Positions 1 to 9,032 of a stretch of DNA of 17,392 nucleotides are shown in pieces (the stretch's first letter is position 1; every line of letters begins with the position of its first letter). The notes below the pieces were generated by a model that searched no databases, was not told the DNA's origin, and saw nothing but the letters and a program-made list of their open reading frames with translations. The stretch covers positions 1 through 17,392 of the forward strand of contig JAAAVE010000267.1 in assembly GCA_015679605.1 (NCBI GenBank). Reading direction: 5' to 3'. The DNA is from Podila epigama (taxonomy: Eukaryota > Mortierellomycota > Mortierellomycetes > Mortierellales > Mortierellaceae). Position numbers and translations under genes: made by a program.

Positions 1-136
1 AGAAAAACATAATCTGGTCGATCCTAGAATGCATGATCTTCCCTACAAGACAAAAAGAGGGCAGGGTATCTCCCCGCACGCAAACCTGCCAACCACAAAA
101 GGAGATGGGGATATAGATTCCTGTACATCGTGCGAC

Positions 137-144
137 TATATAAA
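137..144 (+). promoter_or_regulatory. TATA box of the secreted repeat-protein gene
   Basis: TATATAAA lies about 91 to 98 bases before the ATG at 235. That is a plausible core promoter distance, with transcription starting about 30 bases downstream of the box and a leader of roughly 60 bases. The leader is A/C-rich (ACCTCAAAAAACAACAAAT-like) just before the start codon. The rest of 1-234 shows no gene. Confidence 0.6.
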
Positions 145-234
145 TGCAGATGTCACTCACGTCTTAAATAGACAAACCTCTTCCTTCCCACATTACATAG
201 CATATACCTCAAAAAACAACAAATACCCAGAAAC

Positions 235-1604
235 ATGCGCATCCCATCCATTATCCTACTCTCGAGTGCCGCTTTGGCATTACTCGTCCAAGCAGAGACC
301 GACCCAGCTCTCTCTAAAGCTGTTGCTGCTGCGCCTGTCCTTGCACCACCCGGTCTCGCTGCTATTGATCAAGAAGCTGTTGTCGCTGTCCGCGCAACTG
401 TTGATTCTAAGCAAACGCCCTTCAAGGCCCCCGAAGCAGCAGCATCTGTAGATGGAAAAGATAAGAAGGATGTGAAGGATGTGAAGGATGCTGCAACAGA
501 AGGCAAGGATGCCACAGAGACCAAGGAAGCCAAGGAGGCAAAGGAGACAAAGGAGACAAAGGAGACAAAGGAGACAAAGGAGACAAAGGAAGCAAAGGAG
601 ACAAAGGAAGCAAAGGAGACAAAGGAAGCAAAGGAGACAAAGGAAGCAAAGGAGACAAAGGTGACAAAGGAAACCAAGAAGCAAGACGAACACCAGGGTT
701 CCGCTCCTGAGAACGCGTCAGAGGCTCCCTCGGGCGCGACCGCTACCAAAGACGAGACGTCAGAAAAGAAGGCTGTGGGCAAAGGGATTGTAGTAGAGAC
801 GACGAGTTTCACCCATAGCGATGAGGGTGGCCTCGTCAGTACCATTCTCGGTCTATCCAACATGAGGGTGAAGAAAGGGAGTGACAAGGCGGACGGGATT
901 GAATTGCCGGATGATCTCCTTCTCTATGGCGATGATGGCTATGTTCCTAGACCATTGCCTGCTCAACCACCAGGACAGCCGCCATGCCCACCGCTCAAGT
1001 TCTTGGACCAAGTGGTAAGCCATCATGGAGAAGAAAGGGCAGAATCGCGTTATTTATCAATAATACTTTTACATGGTCTGAAAACAAATGTTAACATTTT
1101 TTTGGTATACGTGATGACTAGCTTTGGGACCTTCAAGGAAGCTTGGGCAAGATCATTGGAGGGAACGACAATAACAAGAACAATCACAACGATAAGGTTG
1201 CAAAGTCTCCAGCAGCGGCTCCAGCGGCTCCAGCGGCTGCACCAGCGGCTGCACCAGAGACTAAACCTGCTGCTGCTGCAGATGTCGGTACCATTGCAAC
1301 CTTGGCGAACGACACTAAATCCAGTACAGGTGCTGTGGACCCAACTGTGAAGAAGAGCGAGGTAGAGCACAAGAATCTCCACATCTGTGTCTTGGGCATT
1401 TGCATCGGTACAGACAAGGACAAGGATAAGGAACATGACGATGATGACGATGATGATGAGAAGAAGCCACGCCGCAAACGCATCCACCACAAGCAGAAAA
1501 AGTTTTTGCGTGATCACTATGCCAAGTTTGGTCCATTGAAGATTGATGGCAAGACTGGTTGCCCTATTCCTACAACAACCAAGGACGAAGCTCCTACAAA
1601 TTAA
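235..1604 (+). CDS. Secreted low-complexity KET/KEA-repeat protein, unknown function
   Basis: Two exons, 235-1014 and 1122-1604, joined in phase 0 across a 107-bp intron (GTAAGC...CTAG), give 420 residues. Residues 1-20 (MRIPSIILLSSAALALLVQA) form a typical signal peptide, so the protein should enter the secretory pathway. Residues 97-147 are 17 tandem tripeptides, KEA or KET with one KVT, all charged and probably helical or disordered. Exon 2 carries a Pro/Ala-rich stretch near 284-304, a run of seven Asp at 366-372, then a basic patch KKPRRKR at 374-380 that resembles a dibasic Kex2-type site. Four cysteines (251, 349, 354, 407) could form two disulphides. I recognise no domain. A cell-wall, secreted or effector-like role is possible, but only the signal peptide supports it. 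The splice is favoured because the unspliced frame loses the Asp/Lys-rich tail and runs into compositionally different sequence. Confidence 0.82.
523..675 (+). repeat. 9-bp coding minisatellite (KET/KEA)
   Basis: Seventeen units of 9 bp, AAGGAGACA (KET) or AAGGAAGCA (KEA) with minor variants, lie in frame inside exon 1 of the secreted protein gene. The order is two KEA, five KET, then four KEA-KET pairs, then KVT and KET. The sense strand has almost no T across the array, so the other strand stays open in several frames and yields long spurious ORFs rich in Leu, Ser, Phe and Cys. Confidence 0.95.
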
Positions 1605-1776
1605 GCAGGTTGAAAACTCGCACGCTCACTCACTCTGTCACTTACTTACTTGCTCACGTACGCTTTGTTTTACATACCCATGTATCATGTATTCCCATAC
1701 TCCACCATTCCCTTGACTTGATGACCACACTCGTATTGAACCTCGAGATATTGTTTGCTCCACACACAATTGTACC

Positions 1777-1782
1777 AATAAA
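1777..1782 (+). terminator. Polyadenylation signal of the secreted protein gene
   Basis: AATAAA sits 173 bases after the stop codon at 1604, followed by an A/T-rich stretch. It is the only canonical hexamer before the COQ6 promoter region. Confidence 0.5.
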
Positions 1783-1962
1783 AAATATATGTACTGCACT
1801 GGCTTTGCACAAAATGCAGCAATAACTCATGCATCTGGGTATTTGAGGATGCCAATAAGCAGTCACGAACTATCCGAACTTCGTTCAAAGCATCCTTCCT
1901 CAACACCTATCCATTCCCTCTTCTCCTCTACCTAATCAGATCCCCATTCTCCATTGCGAACA

Positions 1963-1963
1963 A

Positions 1964-1999
<36 letters not shown>

Positions 2000-2010
2000 A
2001 AAAAAAAAAA
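1963..2010 (+). repeat. (AC)12 followed by A23 in the COQ6 leader
   Basis: Twelve AC dinucleotides (1963-1986), one C, and 23 consecutive A (1988-2010) end eight bases before the COQ6 start codon at 2019. The tract is probably transcribed as part of the 5' UTR. Confidence 0.95.
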
Positions 2011-2018
2011 CAATAACA

Positions 2019-4316
2019 ATGTACACCAGGTTACTTGTGCGTCAAGCCGCTGCACGTCCGCAGTTGGCATGCCGCACTCGTCGAATGGCACAACCTTCCT
2101 TCGCTTCAATGCATCGTTTCGTCTCCACTACCGCCACCACCAACCAGAGCGCAACCTCACCATCAGATCACACAAAAGCTGAACCTTACGACATTGTCAT
2201 TGTCGGTGGTGGTATTGCTGGGAGCGCTCTCGCCTGTGCTCTTGGTATGGGTGATACATTATTTACAAAAACAAAAGGCGGAGAATACAAGGGACAAGAG
2301 ACAATCTGGTTTATCGGGATTCCGGGATGCCTTGTTATGGGATGTAAAGGGTATTATCTCAAACAGAACGTGCATAACATGTTCTAATCACTTTTTTTTG
2401 TTCTTTTTTTTTTTTTGAAATAACTTGTTGTTAGCATCGGGAAAGGCAACCGGCACTCAAAAGATTGCCTTGATTGAAGCCTTTGATCTGTCGAACCACA
2501 TTAACTGGAAGCCTAGTCCTGACCGGTATTCGAACAGAGTCTCGTCACTCACGCCAAAATCGGTTGCGTTCCTGAAGCGCATCGGTGTGTGGTCCGAGTT
2601 GGATAGCTCACGTATTGGTGCCTGTCATGGAATGCAGGTCTGGGATGGTGTGAGCGGTGCGCGAATCACGTTTGATGCTGCTCATTCAAATGACCGGTCC
2701 ACGTTTTTGCAACAGGTCTTTACAACTGTTTCGACATCACCATCACCAACACCAGCATCGTCCACAGGAGAAACCTCAGCCGATTTTACATCAGAACAGT
2801 CGCCACTGGCATGGATGACTGAGAACTTGCATGTCCAATATGGACTTCAAAAACAGATTCTGGCCCACAAGGCGCGTGGCGTTCAGTTGGATATCTTTGA
2901 AAAGACCAAAGTTCAAAGCATCACCATCAACGCGACCACCTCTGAGAGCGATTCACCATTGTCTACGCCTTCAGATGCGGATATCTCGGACTGGCCAGTG
3001 ATCCAGTTGGACAATGGCAAAAGGATTCAGACGCGACTCTTGGTCGGTGCCGATGGTGTCAACTCACCCGTTCGGTCATTTGCCAAGATCGAGTCCCTTG
3101 GTTGGGACTATTCTCAGTTTGGATTGGTTGCAACATTGGAAGTGGATCATAGCACGTCCACCGCACCAGATCAAGGCAAAGGAATCGCATGGCAAAGGTT
3201 TTTGCCAACAGGACCCATCGCCATGTTGCCTGTACGTGTCCGGGACAAACTCTCTTTCTCACATGCACAAAATGTTGTTCGTCCTGGAAATGAAAACTAA
3301 TCCTCCACATTCTCATCATATCTCTTTTTCTCTTCATCTTCATCTTCTTTTTTTCGTCAACTAGTTGAACAATGGATATGCTAGCTTGGTGTGGTCGACA
3401 ACATCCAAGATTGCACAGGATCTTAAAAAGTTGCCAGCAAAGGACTTTTGCGCTTTGGTCAATGCAGCCTTCCAGGCCAGCCCTGCTGAACTCGAATTCT
3501 TGTACCGAAACATTGGACCTGATGGACAGCCTCAAGTCGATTTTACAAAGGAGATTGAGTGGCGTGCAAGTGTTCAGGCACAAGAGGCAGAAGCGGGTAA
3601 TGGTACAATGACGTCGATGAGGTCCTCCAAGGACGATAAACCACCCAGAGTCAAGGCCGTGCAGGAGAATACGCGTGCACCGTTCCCGTTGAGGATGAGG
3701 AACTCGAGCAGCTATGTGGAAGACCGCGTTGTTCTCGTTGGGTGAGTTTAATCCTCTATGCAATGTTGAAATGATTTGACTACTTGTGTTGGAGATGTAT
3801 TCTAACATCCAGCGGTATCCAAAAAATTTTGTCCATGATTTTATTAGCGACGCGGCCCACACTGTCCACCCTCTTGCAGGTCAAGGATTGAACCAGGGTC
3901 TTGCTGATGTAGAGTGCCTGGCTCGCGTTATTGAACAGAGCTTGCTCAGTGGATCTGATATTGGTAAGGATTGGACAAAAATCGTGTCTCATTGCTTATT
4001 TTTTTATGCTCTTCAGCGTCTGTAAAAAGCTACTCGATAACTTATTCCTTCGCCTGAATTTGCGTCTTAAAAAAAATAACATGATATAGGAAACATCCAT
4101 TCTTTGACGCCATATTCGAGCGAGCGATTCCTGCCAAACCTGGCCATGTTGGGAACTGTGGACAAGTTGTCGAAGCTGTACAACACGGATTTTGGACCAG
4201 TGGTATGGGCTAGGTCACTTGGATTGACAGCAGTTGATAATATGGGACCCATCAAGACAGAAATCATGCGCTTTGCCATGGGATTGGAGGATTCGTCTTT
4301 GCCTCGCAGATCATGA
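2019..4316 (+). CDS. COQ6: Ubiquinone biosynthesis monooxygenase Coq6 (mitochondrial)
   Basis: Five exons (2019-2244, 2435-3231, 3365-3741, 3848-3963, 4090-4316) encode 580 residues; all introns are GT...AG and 106-190 bp long. Coq6 is the FAD-dependent enzyme that hydroxylates carbon 5 of the polyprenyl-hydroxybenzoate ring in coenzyme Q synthesis, using ferredoxin-supplied electrons in the mitochondrial matrix. The N-terminus (MYTRLLVRQAAARPQLACRT) is basic and lacks acids, as in a mitochondrial presequence. The dinucleotide fold DIVIVGGGIAGSALACAL (GGGIAG at 63-68) is completed across intron 1, the ADG motif lies at 281-283 (GADGVNSPVR), and the GD motif GDAAHTVHPLAGQGLNQG begins at 467, split by intron 3. 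The C-terminal RFLPNLAMLGTVDKLSKLY is also typical. It is about 100 residues longer than the yeast and human enzymes, because of the presequence and Ser/Thr/Pro-rich insertions. It is convergent with MDM34. Confidence 0.95.
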
Positions 4317-4534
4317 GCGTGTGTCGGTCCATGGCCATTTTTTTCCCTCCTATTTCAGTATTGGCCTTGACTTTGAAAATAGCAAAAAAAACATTCCATA
4401 GTCAGCGATGCTTTTTTTTTCCTTCCTTTTTTTTGTTAATCTGCAATGCCTCATCCATTCTCAAAAGTTTTTGTAAACACTGTACTCTTATCGTCATCAA
4501 CATCATTACATTGGCCACATTCTTGGACTACTAT

Positions 4535-4546
4535 CTTTTTAAAAAG
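4535..4546. other. Perfect 12-bp palindrome between convergent gene ends
   Basis: CTTTTTAAAAAG reads identically on both strands. It sits 218 bases after the COQ6 stop and 13 bases after the MDM34 stop (reading minus), where both transcripts should end. A role in bidirectional 3'-end formation is only a guess. Confidence 0.3.
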
Positions 4547-4559
4547 CGTTTCTTTTTAA

Positions 4560-7243
4560 TCATGTACTGTCAAGCTCAAACCATCCCGATTGATAAGTTG
4601 AGGACCGCGGTCTATAAAACGATCGACGCAATGCCTCCTCGCTTTCTTCGTGTTGACCATGATACTCTGCCTTCTCAGCCCATGTCGTCTTTGCTGTTGA
4701 TGTTGTTGTAGATGATGTGGGCATGGACCCACTTGTCTTGACTTTTCCTTCTTTGCTCAAAACGCCAAACCCGATCCCAGCAGAACTCACGCGTCGTGAA
4801 CTCAAAATCGAAGAATTACGTTTGTCTCGTTTAAAATTCGCTGGTGGAGGTATCTTGGGTGTCAATGTAGCTGGTTGTTGGGATTGGTGTGGTCTTTGAG
4901 TGCTACTATACGTCCGGGCAGTAGTAGGCCGCGTCTGTGTTGTCGTAGAGCCTGTTGATTGTTTTTGAAGAGAGAAGCTCTGACTAGTAGGATGCACAGG
5001 TGAAGTGGGTACTGAAGACAAGGTGGATAGAGAGGAAGAAAAACGCCCTGTCCCATCTTGCCTGTAGTTTGCAAGTGATTCACGGTCGACGCTTGATGTT
5101 GCCGATGCTGTTGTTGGTGGCGACATGGATGGTGTGGATGATGATGGTGATGATGACAAGGGCAATGCAGATGACTTTGCTGTGGCTCCTGATCGTTGGT
5201 TCCATGTTGTGAATCCTCCGGGCATAGTTTCATCGGGACGCTTTGCAATGGGTCGAGACCTTGGACTTTCTGCTTCACCCTTGTCACTCAGGGTCGATGT
5301 CGCCTTGACTTCCAACTCTCGTGAACCCCGCTTTGGCAAAGATCCATCCTGTTGTGCCTCACTCGATGGCCGCGCATGTGCTCTCTCGACATGAACGTAT
5401 TCGCTCTCTGATAATGCCTCATCCACATCATTGTACTCGTCTGAATCATAGTCGCTCAGTTGCCTTGGACCGTTGCCCGCACCCATTTGCATCGCATAGC
5501 GGCGAATGCCGACGCGGCCTGTCATGCGACGATGCGACACCCGTGGAGAACCCTGGCCACCTCCTATCGATAAATCGTGCCGGAAAGCATGCTGTCCTAC
5601 TGACTGCCCACGAGGTCGGTGATGGTGGTGGTGCTGATGTCGTCTAGGGTCTGCGAGGCCATCGCTAGAGATCTCAACATCTGTAACACTTCTTGTGGCC
5701 ATTGGCGGGGTATTTGTTCCTCCATAATGACCTGTGCCTCCATGGCTATAATACTGAACAGACGCAGGTCTTTTGGGTGGCACCGACCTGAATGCAAAGT
5801 GCTCCAGATTCTGTGCATAGGGTGAAATCGTCTGGTTACTGTGAATCAGGTTTGCAAATTGATTTGCGAGATGGGCCGATTCTGCAATACCAAGAGACGA
5901 ATGGACCGCATCTTGTTTCATTGATAGTCGTTCGAGTGTCGAAGTAGCTGAAGCCACCGCGTCATTATGCTGATAATCGTCGTATTTGCTCGTTGACTGG
6001 TCATGGTTTCTTGAGGAAGGCTCTGCATTAGCAGAGTAATTGAGAGATTCGTCCAGCAAATCTCGCTCTGTATCGCCATTGTATTCCGTGTGAGGATCCC
6101 GTCCGCCTTCTCCTCTTCCCTGTCGACTGTATGGCCGTGACCGTGTTCCGGACCCACGTGAGTGCATTGTGGCCGATGCTGGTTTCCGTGCTGTCCGCAA
6201 TCCGTTGTCTTCATAATGTGTGCCGGAGGTCAAGTCTGGTTCCGAGTTGGTCTTTCCTGGAGGTTTTGTCTTTTTGGGTGGCATCATGGACGATCGTCTA
6301 GATGGATTCTTTGAGACCATTGGCGTACCCAGGCCGCCATCATAAATGCCTCGCCCTTGCAAATTGTCGTGATGTTGTTGATGAGGATGGTGATGATGCT
6401 GTGGGTGGGTCCTGGAGCCATCTTCTGGCTTTTTGGTAAACTGTTGCGAGAGATTATGGATGGCTGTGGGGAGGTCTTCTTGAAAGAGGTTCCGAAGCTG
6501 CTTCTCAATCTCGGACTGAAGAAACTTTTGAATGGGTGTGATGCTATCAAAGGTTGAGCTGACGAGAACCGACTCGAGTGGGTCGTTTTTGAAGACGAGG
6601 GTGATGCCCTTGATCTGGTCGACAACGAGCACAATGATTCCGCGCAGTTTGAAGTCGCTGATTCGGAGTAACATGGGCACTACCAATGGCTGGTCGGCGG
6701 CCAGGATGCCGCGACGGGTATAAGATGGATTGTCGGTCTTTTTGACATTCATCGGGTTTGCCTATTAGAACGGATAAAATGGTGAGGTTCATGATGATTA
6801 TAAAATATTGTTAGTCCTGATTACAATGGTAAAAAAAGACGTCTGGAAATGGTGTTTAACTATAGTGTCTTTACATACCTGCACCTTGGTCTGAAGGACG
6901 ATATGAGCATCGCCATTGTAGGTGAGTTTAAAGATACCTCGGAAACGTTCCATGGATAACTCGCCCATCTCCAACATTTCCAGCTCGGGAGGCTAAAATA
7001 TAAATGTGTATAAACAACTTTCAGTCAGTATTCTAGTCCGCATTGTAGAGCGAACGATACGAGGTCAATCTAACAACAAGGAACAAATAATATTACAAGT
7101 GTTCCCATGTCTAATTCCTTGACTGTAATGTGGTCGACAATGACAGCTGGCTTATTACCCTTGTTGAGGGCATTGGTAAGCATTGTTTTTGCTTCATCGA
7201 TAAACTCTTTGGAGAAATAGGGCCATTGGAATCGGAATGCCAT
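4560..7243 (-). CDS. MDM34: ERMES subunit Mdm34 (SMP-domain lipid-transfer tether)
   Basis: Three exons on the minus strand (7243-7097, 6992-6879, 6761-4560), all junctions phase 0, encode 820 residues. Mdm34 is the outer-membrane subunit of the ER-mitochondria encounter structure, which moves phospholipids between the two membranes. The start [14 protein letters not shown], then [42 protein letters not shown], the exon 3 start ANPMN, and LTLVF-like [12 protein letters not shown] and VSSTFDSI match the conserved SMP domain, about residues 1-196. The rest is a long disordered tail rich in Ser, Thr, Pro and His, with His clusters near 207-218 and 460-470. One more ordered patch at about 380-424 ([17 protein letters not shown]) resembles the helix found in other Mdm34 tails. 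Yeast Mdm34 is about 459 residues, so this tail is unusually long. Its start codon faces the FKBP12 gene across 464 bp. Confidence 0.93.
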
Positions 7244-7707
7244 TATGCCTCTTTGATCAGGAGGATGTGGCCTATGGAGGGGGTTTTTGCTTTGTGGTGC
7301 CTGTAAGTGATTGAAGTGTTGGTGACGAGTGAATGATTGTTGTTGTTTTATTCGACTGCACGGACACGTCCATCCAAGTCTTGTTTTTTCAAGGATTCAG
7401 TGGTGTCGAACAAGGCACAAGTGATGACTGGAAAGAAGTGGAAAAGTGTACAAACAGTTGAAGATGGTGAAGAAGTGGATGAAGTGGATGGATCAATGAA
7501 AATGTGTTGAAAGGAAAGAAAGAAAAAAAAAAAAAAGAAAAGAAAAAAAAGAAAAGAGCGAGAAAGAAATGGCTAAAAAAGGAAATCTCCAAATCGGGAA
7601 AGTGTGCGCGGAAGAATGAACAAGCCGGAGAAAAAAGTTTTTTACAATTCTCTTTTGTTGATCACATTCACATTCCTCATTCAAAAACACACATTCTCTG
7701 CGTCACA
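7244..7707. promoter_or_regulatory. Shared divergent promoter region of MDM34 and FKBP12
   Basis: 464 bp separate two head-to-head start codons. The FKBP12 side holds a purine-only or nearly purine-only tract (7508-7571; A/G on the plus strand). No clear TATA box is seen for either gene. The small ORFs here are low-complexity artefacts of the purine tract. Confidence 0.6.
7508..7571 (+). repeat. Polypurine (A/G) tract
   Basis: About 64 bases of mostly AAAG/AAAAG motifs with long A runs lie about 140-200 bases upstream of the FKBP12 start. Such tracts in fungal promoters often exclude nucleosomes; that is general knowledge, not shown here. Confidence 0.8.
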
Positions 7708-8424
7708 ATGGGTGTCACCAAGACTACAATTACTCCCGGAGACGGCATCAACTTTCCCAAGCCTGGTCAGACCGTGGTTATGCACTGTATGTGATGACCA
7801 AGACAATAACGATTTTGACCTCGATGCTGTTGTTCTTCTTGTTCTATCTCTGACATTTTCATCCTTTTTTTTTTTTGTATGCACTGTACACCGTACATCG
7901 AAACAACACCAAACTCGATCACCACTTTTGTAGACACTGGCACTGTGAGTGAGATAATACATTGAAATGCACAATGGATCCATGCCTCTGCTCTATTTGT
8001 CCAAAGACGAACTGACCTTTCTTCTCGAATCAATATGATCACAATAGCTCGAGAATGGCCGCAAGTTTGACTCGTCGCGTGATCGCAACGAACCCTTTGT
8101 GACCCAGATCGGTGTAGGTCGTGTCATCAAAGGATGGGACCAAGGTAACTTTTGTGGACAGAGACAAAGCAGAATTTTGCGGACAAAGTAGACCATTGTG
8201 GCCAATCGATAAGCCATCCCATGTTGATGTCCATGGTGACTGATCGCTGTTTTTGTTTATTTCACTCTAATTGCAATGCAGGTGTTCCTCTGATGTCTGT
8301 GGGTGAGCGGGCAATCTTGCGAATGACGCATGACTTTGCCTATGGCGCCCGTGGTGCTCCTCCAGTGATCCCTGGCTTTAGCAACCTAGTCTTTGATGTT
8401 GAGCTGCTCGAGATCCGCCAATAG
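7708..8424 (+). CDS. FKBP12-type peptidyl-prolyl cis-trans isomerase
   Basis: Four exons (7708-7786, 7934-7944, 8048-8144, 8282-8424) encode 109 residues, close to the usual 108 of FKBP12. The enzyme isomerises Xaa-Pro bonds in the cytosol and is the receptor of FK506 and rapamycin in fungi. The ligand pocket residues are all present by alignment with human FKBP12: Tyr27, Phe37, Asp38, Phe47, Val56, Ile57, Trp60, Tyr83 and Phe100. Typical blocks are [36 protein letters not shown] and FDVELLEI. Exon 2 is only 11 nt (ACACTGGCACT). Without it the YTGT block of the pocket is lost and the frame breaks, which fixes the model. Introns are 147, 103 and 137 bp. There is no signal peptide or targeting sequence, so it is the soluble single-domain form. 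Confidence 0.97.
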
Positions 8425-9032
8425 ATCCTGAACAATGTTAATTGACTCCTTTATGTTTATGTTGTTTCGACTTTGTTTTGTTTGTGGATTGACCACATTG
8501 TTCCTTGTCATGGCGTTGCATGGCATGGCATTTTTTTGCTGCGGGATACTCCAGAGATGGATGGATGGACACGGACCTCCTTCACTTGAATCTCCCCTGG
8601 ATGCGTATCAGATTGAATCGCCACGCAAACAACTTTAGCAATTGGCTGCCCTGCTTGTACCCTATACCCATGATTATTAGGCAAGCATGATCCCTTTGTC
8701 TTTGCCAGTCCATGCCTAACAGATGGACTGACAATGCCTTTGCCTTTGTCTCGTTGACAATAAGCTATGTCCGTCCGGTCGCCAGGTTTTTTGGTGCCCT
8801 CTTTCTCCTCCGGCGTCTTTTTTTTTCTTCCTTTCCTTACCTTTCTTTTCTTTTCTTTCATTCATTCATTCTTGGCATTCATTCATACATACATTCTTTT
8901 ACATCCTTGACCATTTCTTTTGCACTTTGTTACATTTCACTTGCAACATCAGACGTCATCCCTCGTCATTAAAGCACAAAAGAAAGAAAGAAAACATACA
9001 GTATCATACAAAACGGATAGAAAAAAGTTCTC
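8425..9032. other. Intergenic region FKBP12 to FYVE gene
   Basis: This region contains the FKBP12 3' UTR, an 8-bp inverted repeat (8706-8730), and from about 8810 a pyrimidine-rich tract with CATT repeats that is probably the core promoter of the FYVE gene. No TATA box, AATAAA or credible ORF is seen. Confidence 0.55.

Larger units (their letters stand above)
1605..2018. other. Intergenic region: 3' end of secreted gene and COQ6 promoter
   Basis: This stretch holds the 3' UTR and AATAAA of the upstream gene, then a C/T-rich stretch from about 1895 and the simple-repeat leader of COQ6 (1963-2010). No TATA box and no convincing ORF are seen. Confidence 0.6.

Noticed and set aside
280-887. Long minus-strand ORFs rich in Leu, Cys, Ser and Phe opposite the KET/KEA repeat
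   Set aside because: They are a by-product of the T-poor 9-bp repeat on the plus strand, which leaves the complement open in several frames. The plus frame has the signal peptide and TATA box.
5000-5825. Plus-strand ORFs across MDM34 exon 3
   Set aside because: They are shadows opposite a continuous, family-consistent minus-strand frame; their Met/His/Val runs mirror His and Ser codons.
7389-7794. Lys-rich plus ORF and Phe-rich minus ORFs before FKBP12
   Set aside because: They are translations of the polypurine tract; only the part from the ATG at 7708 is FKBP12.
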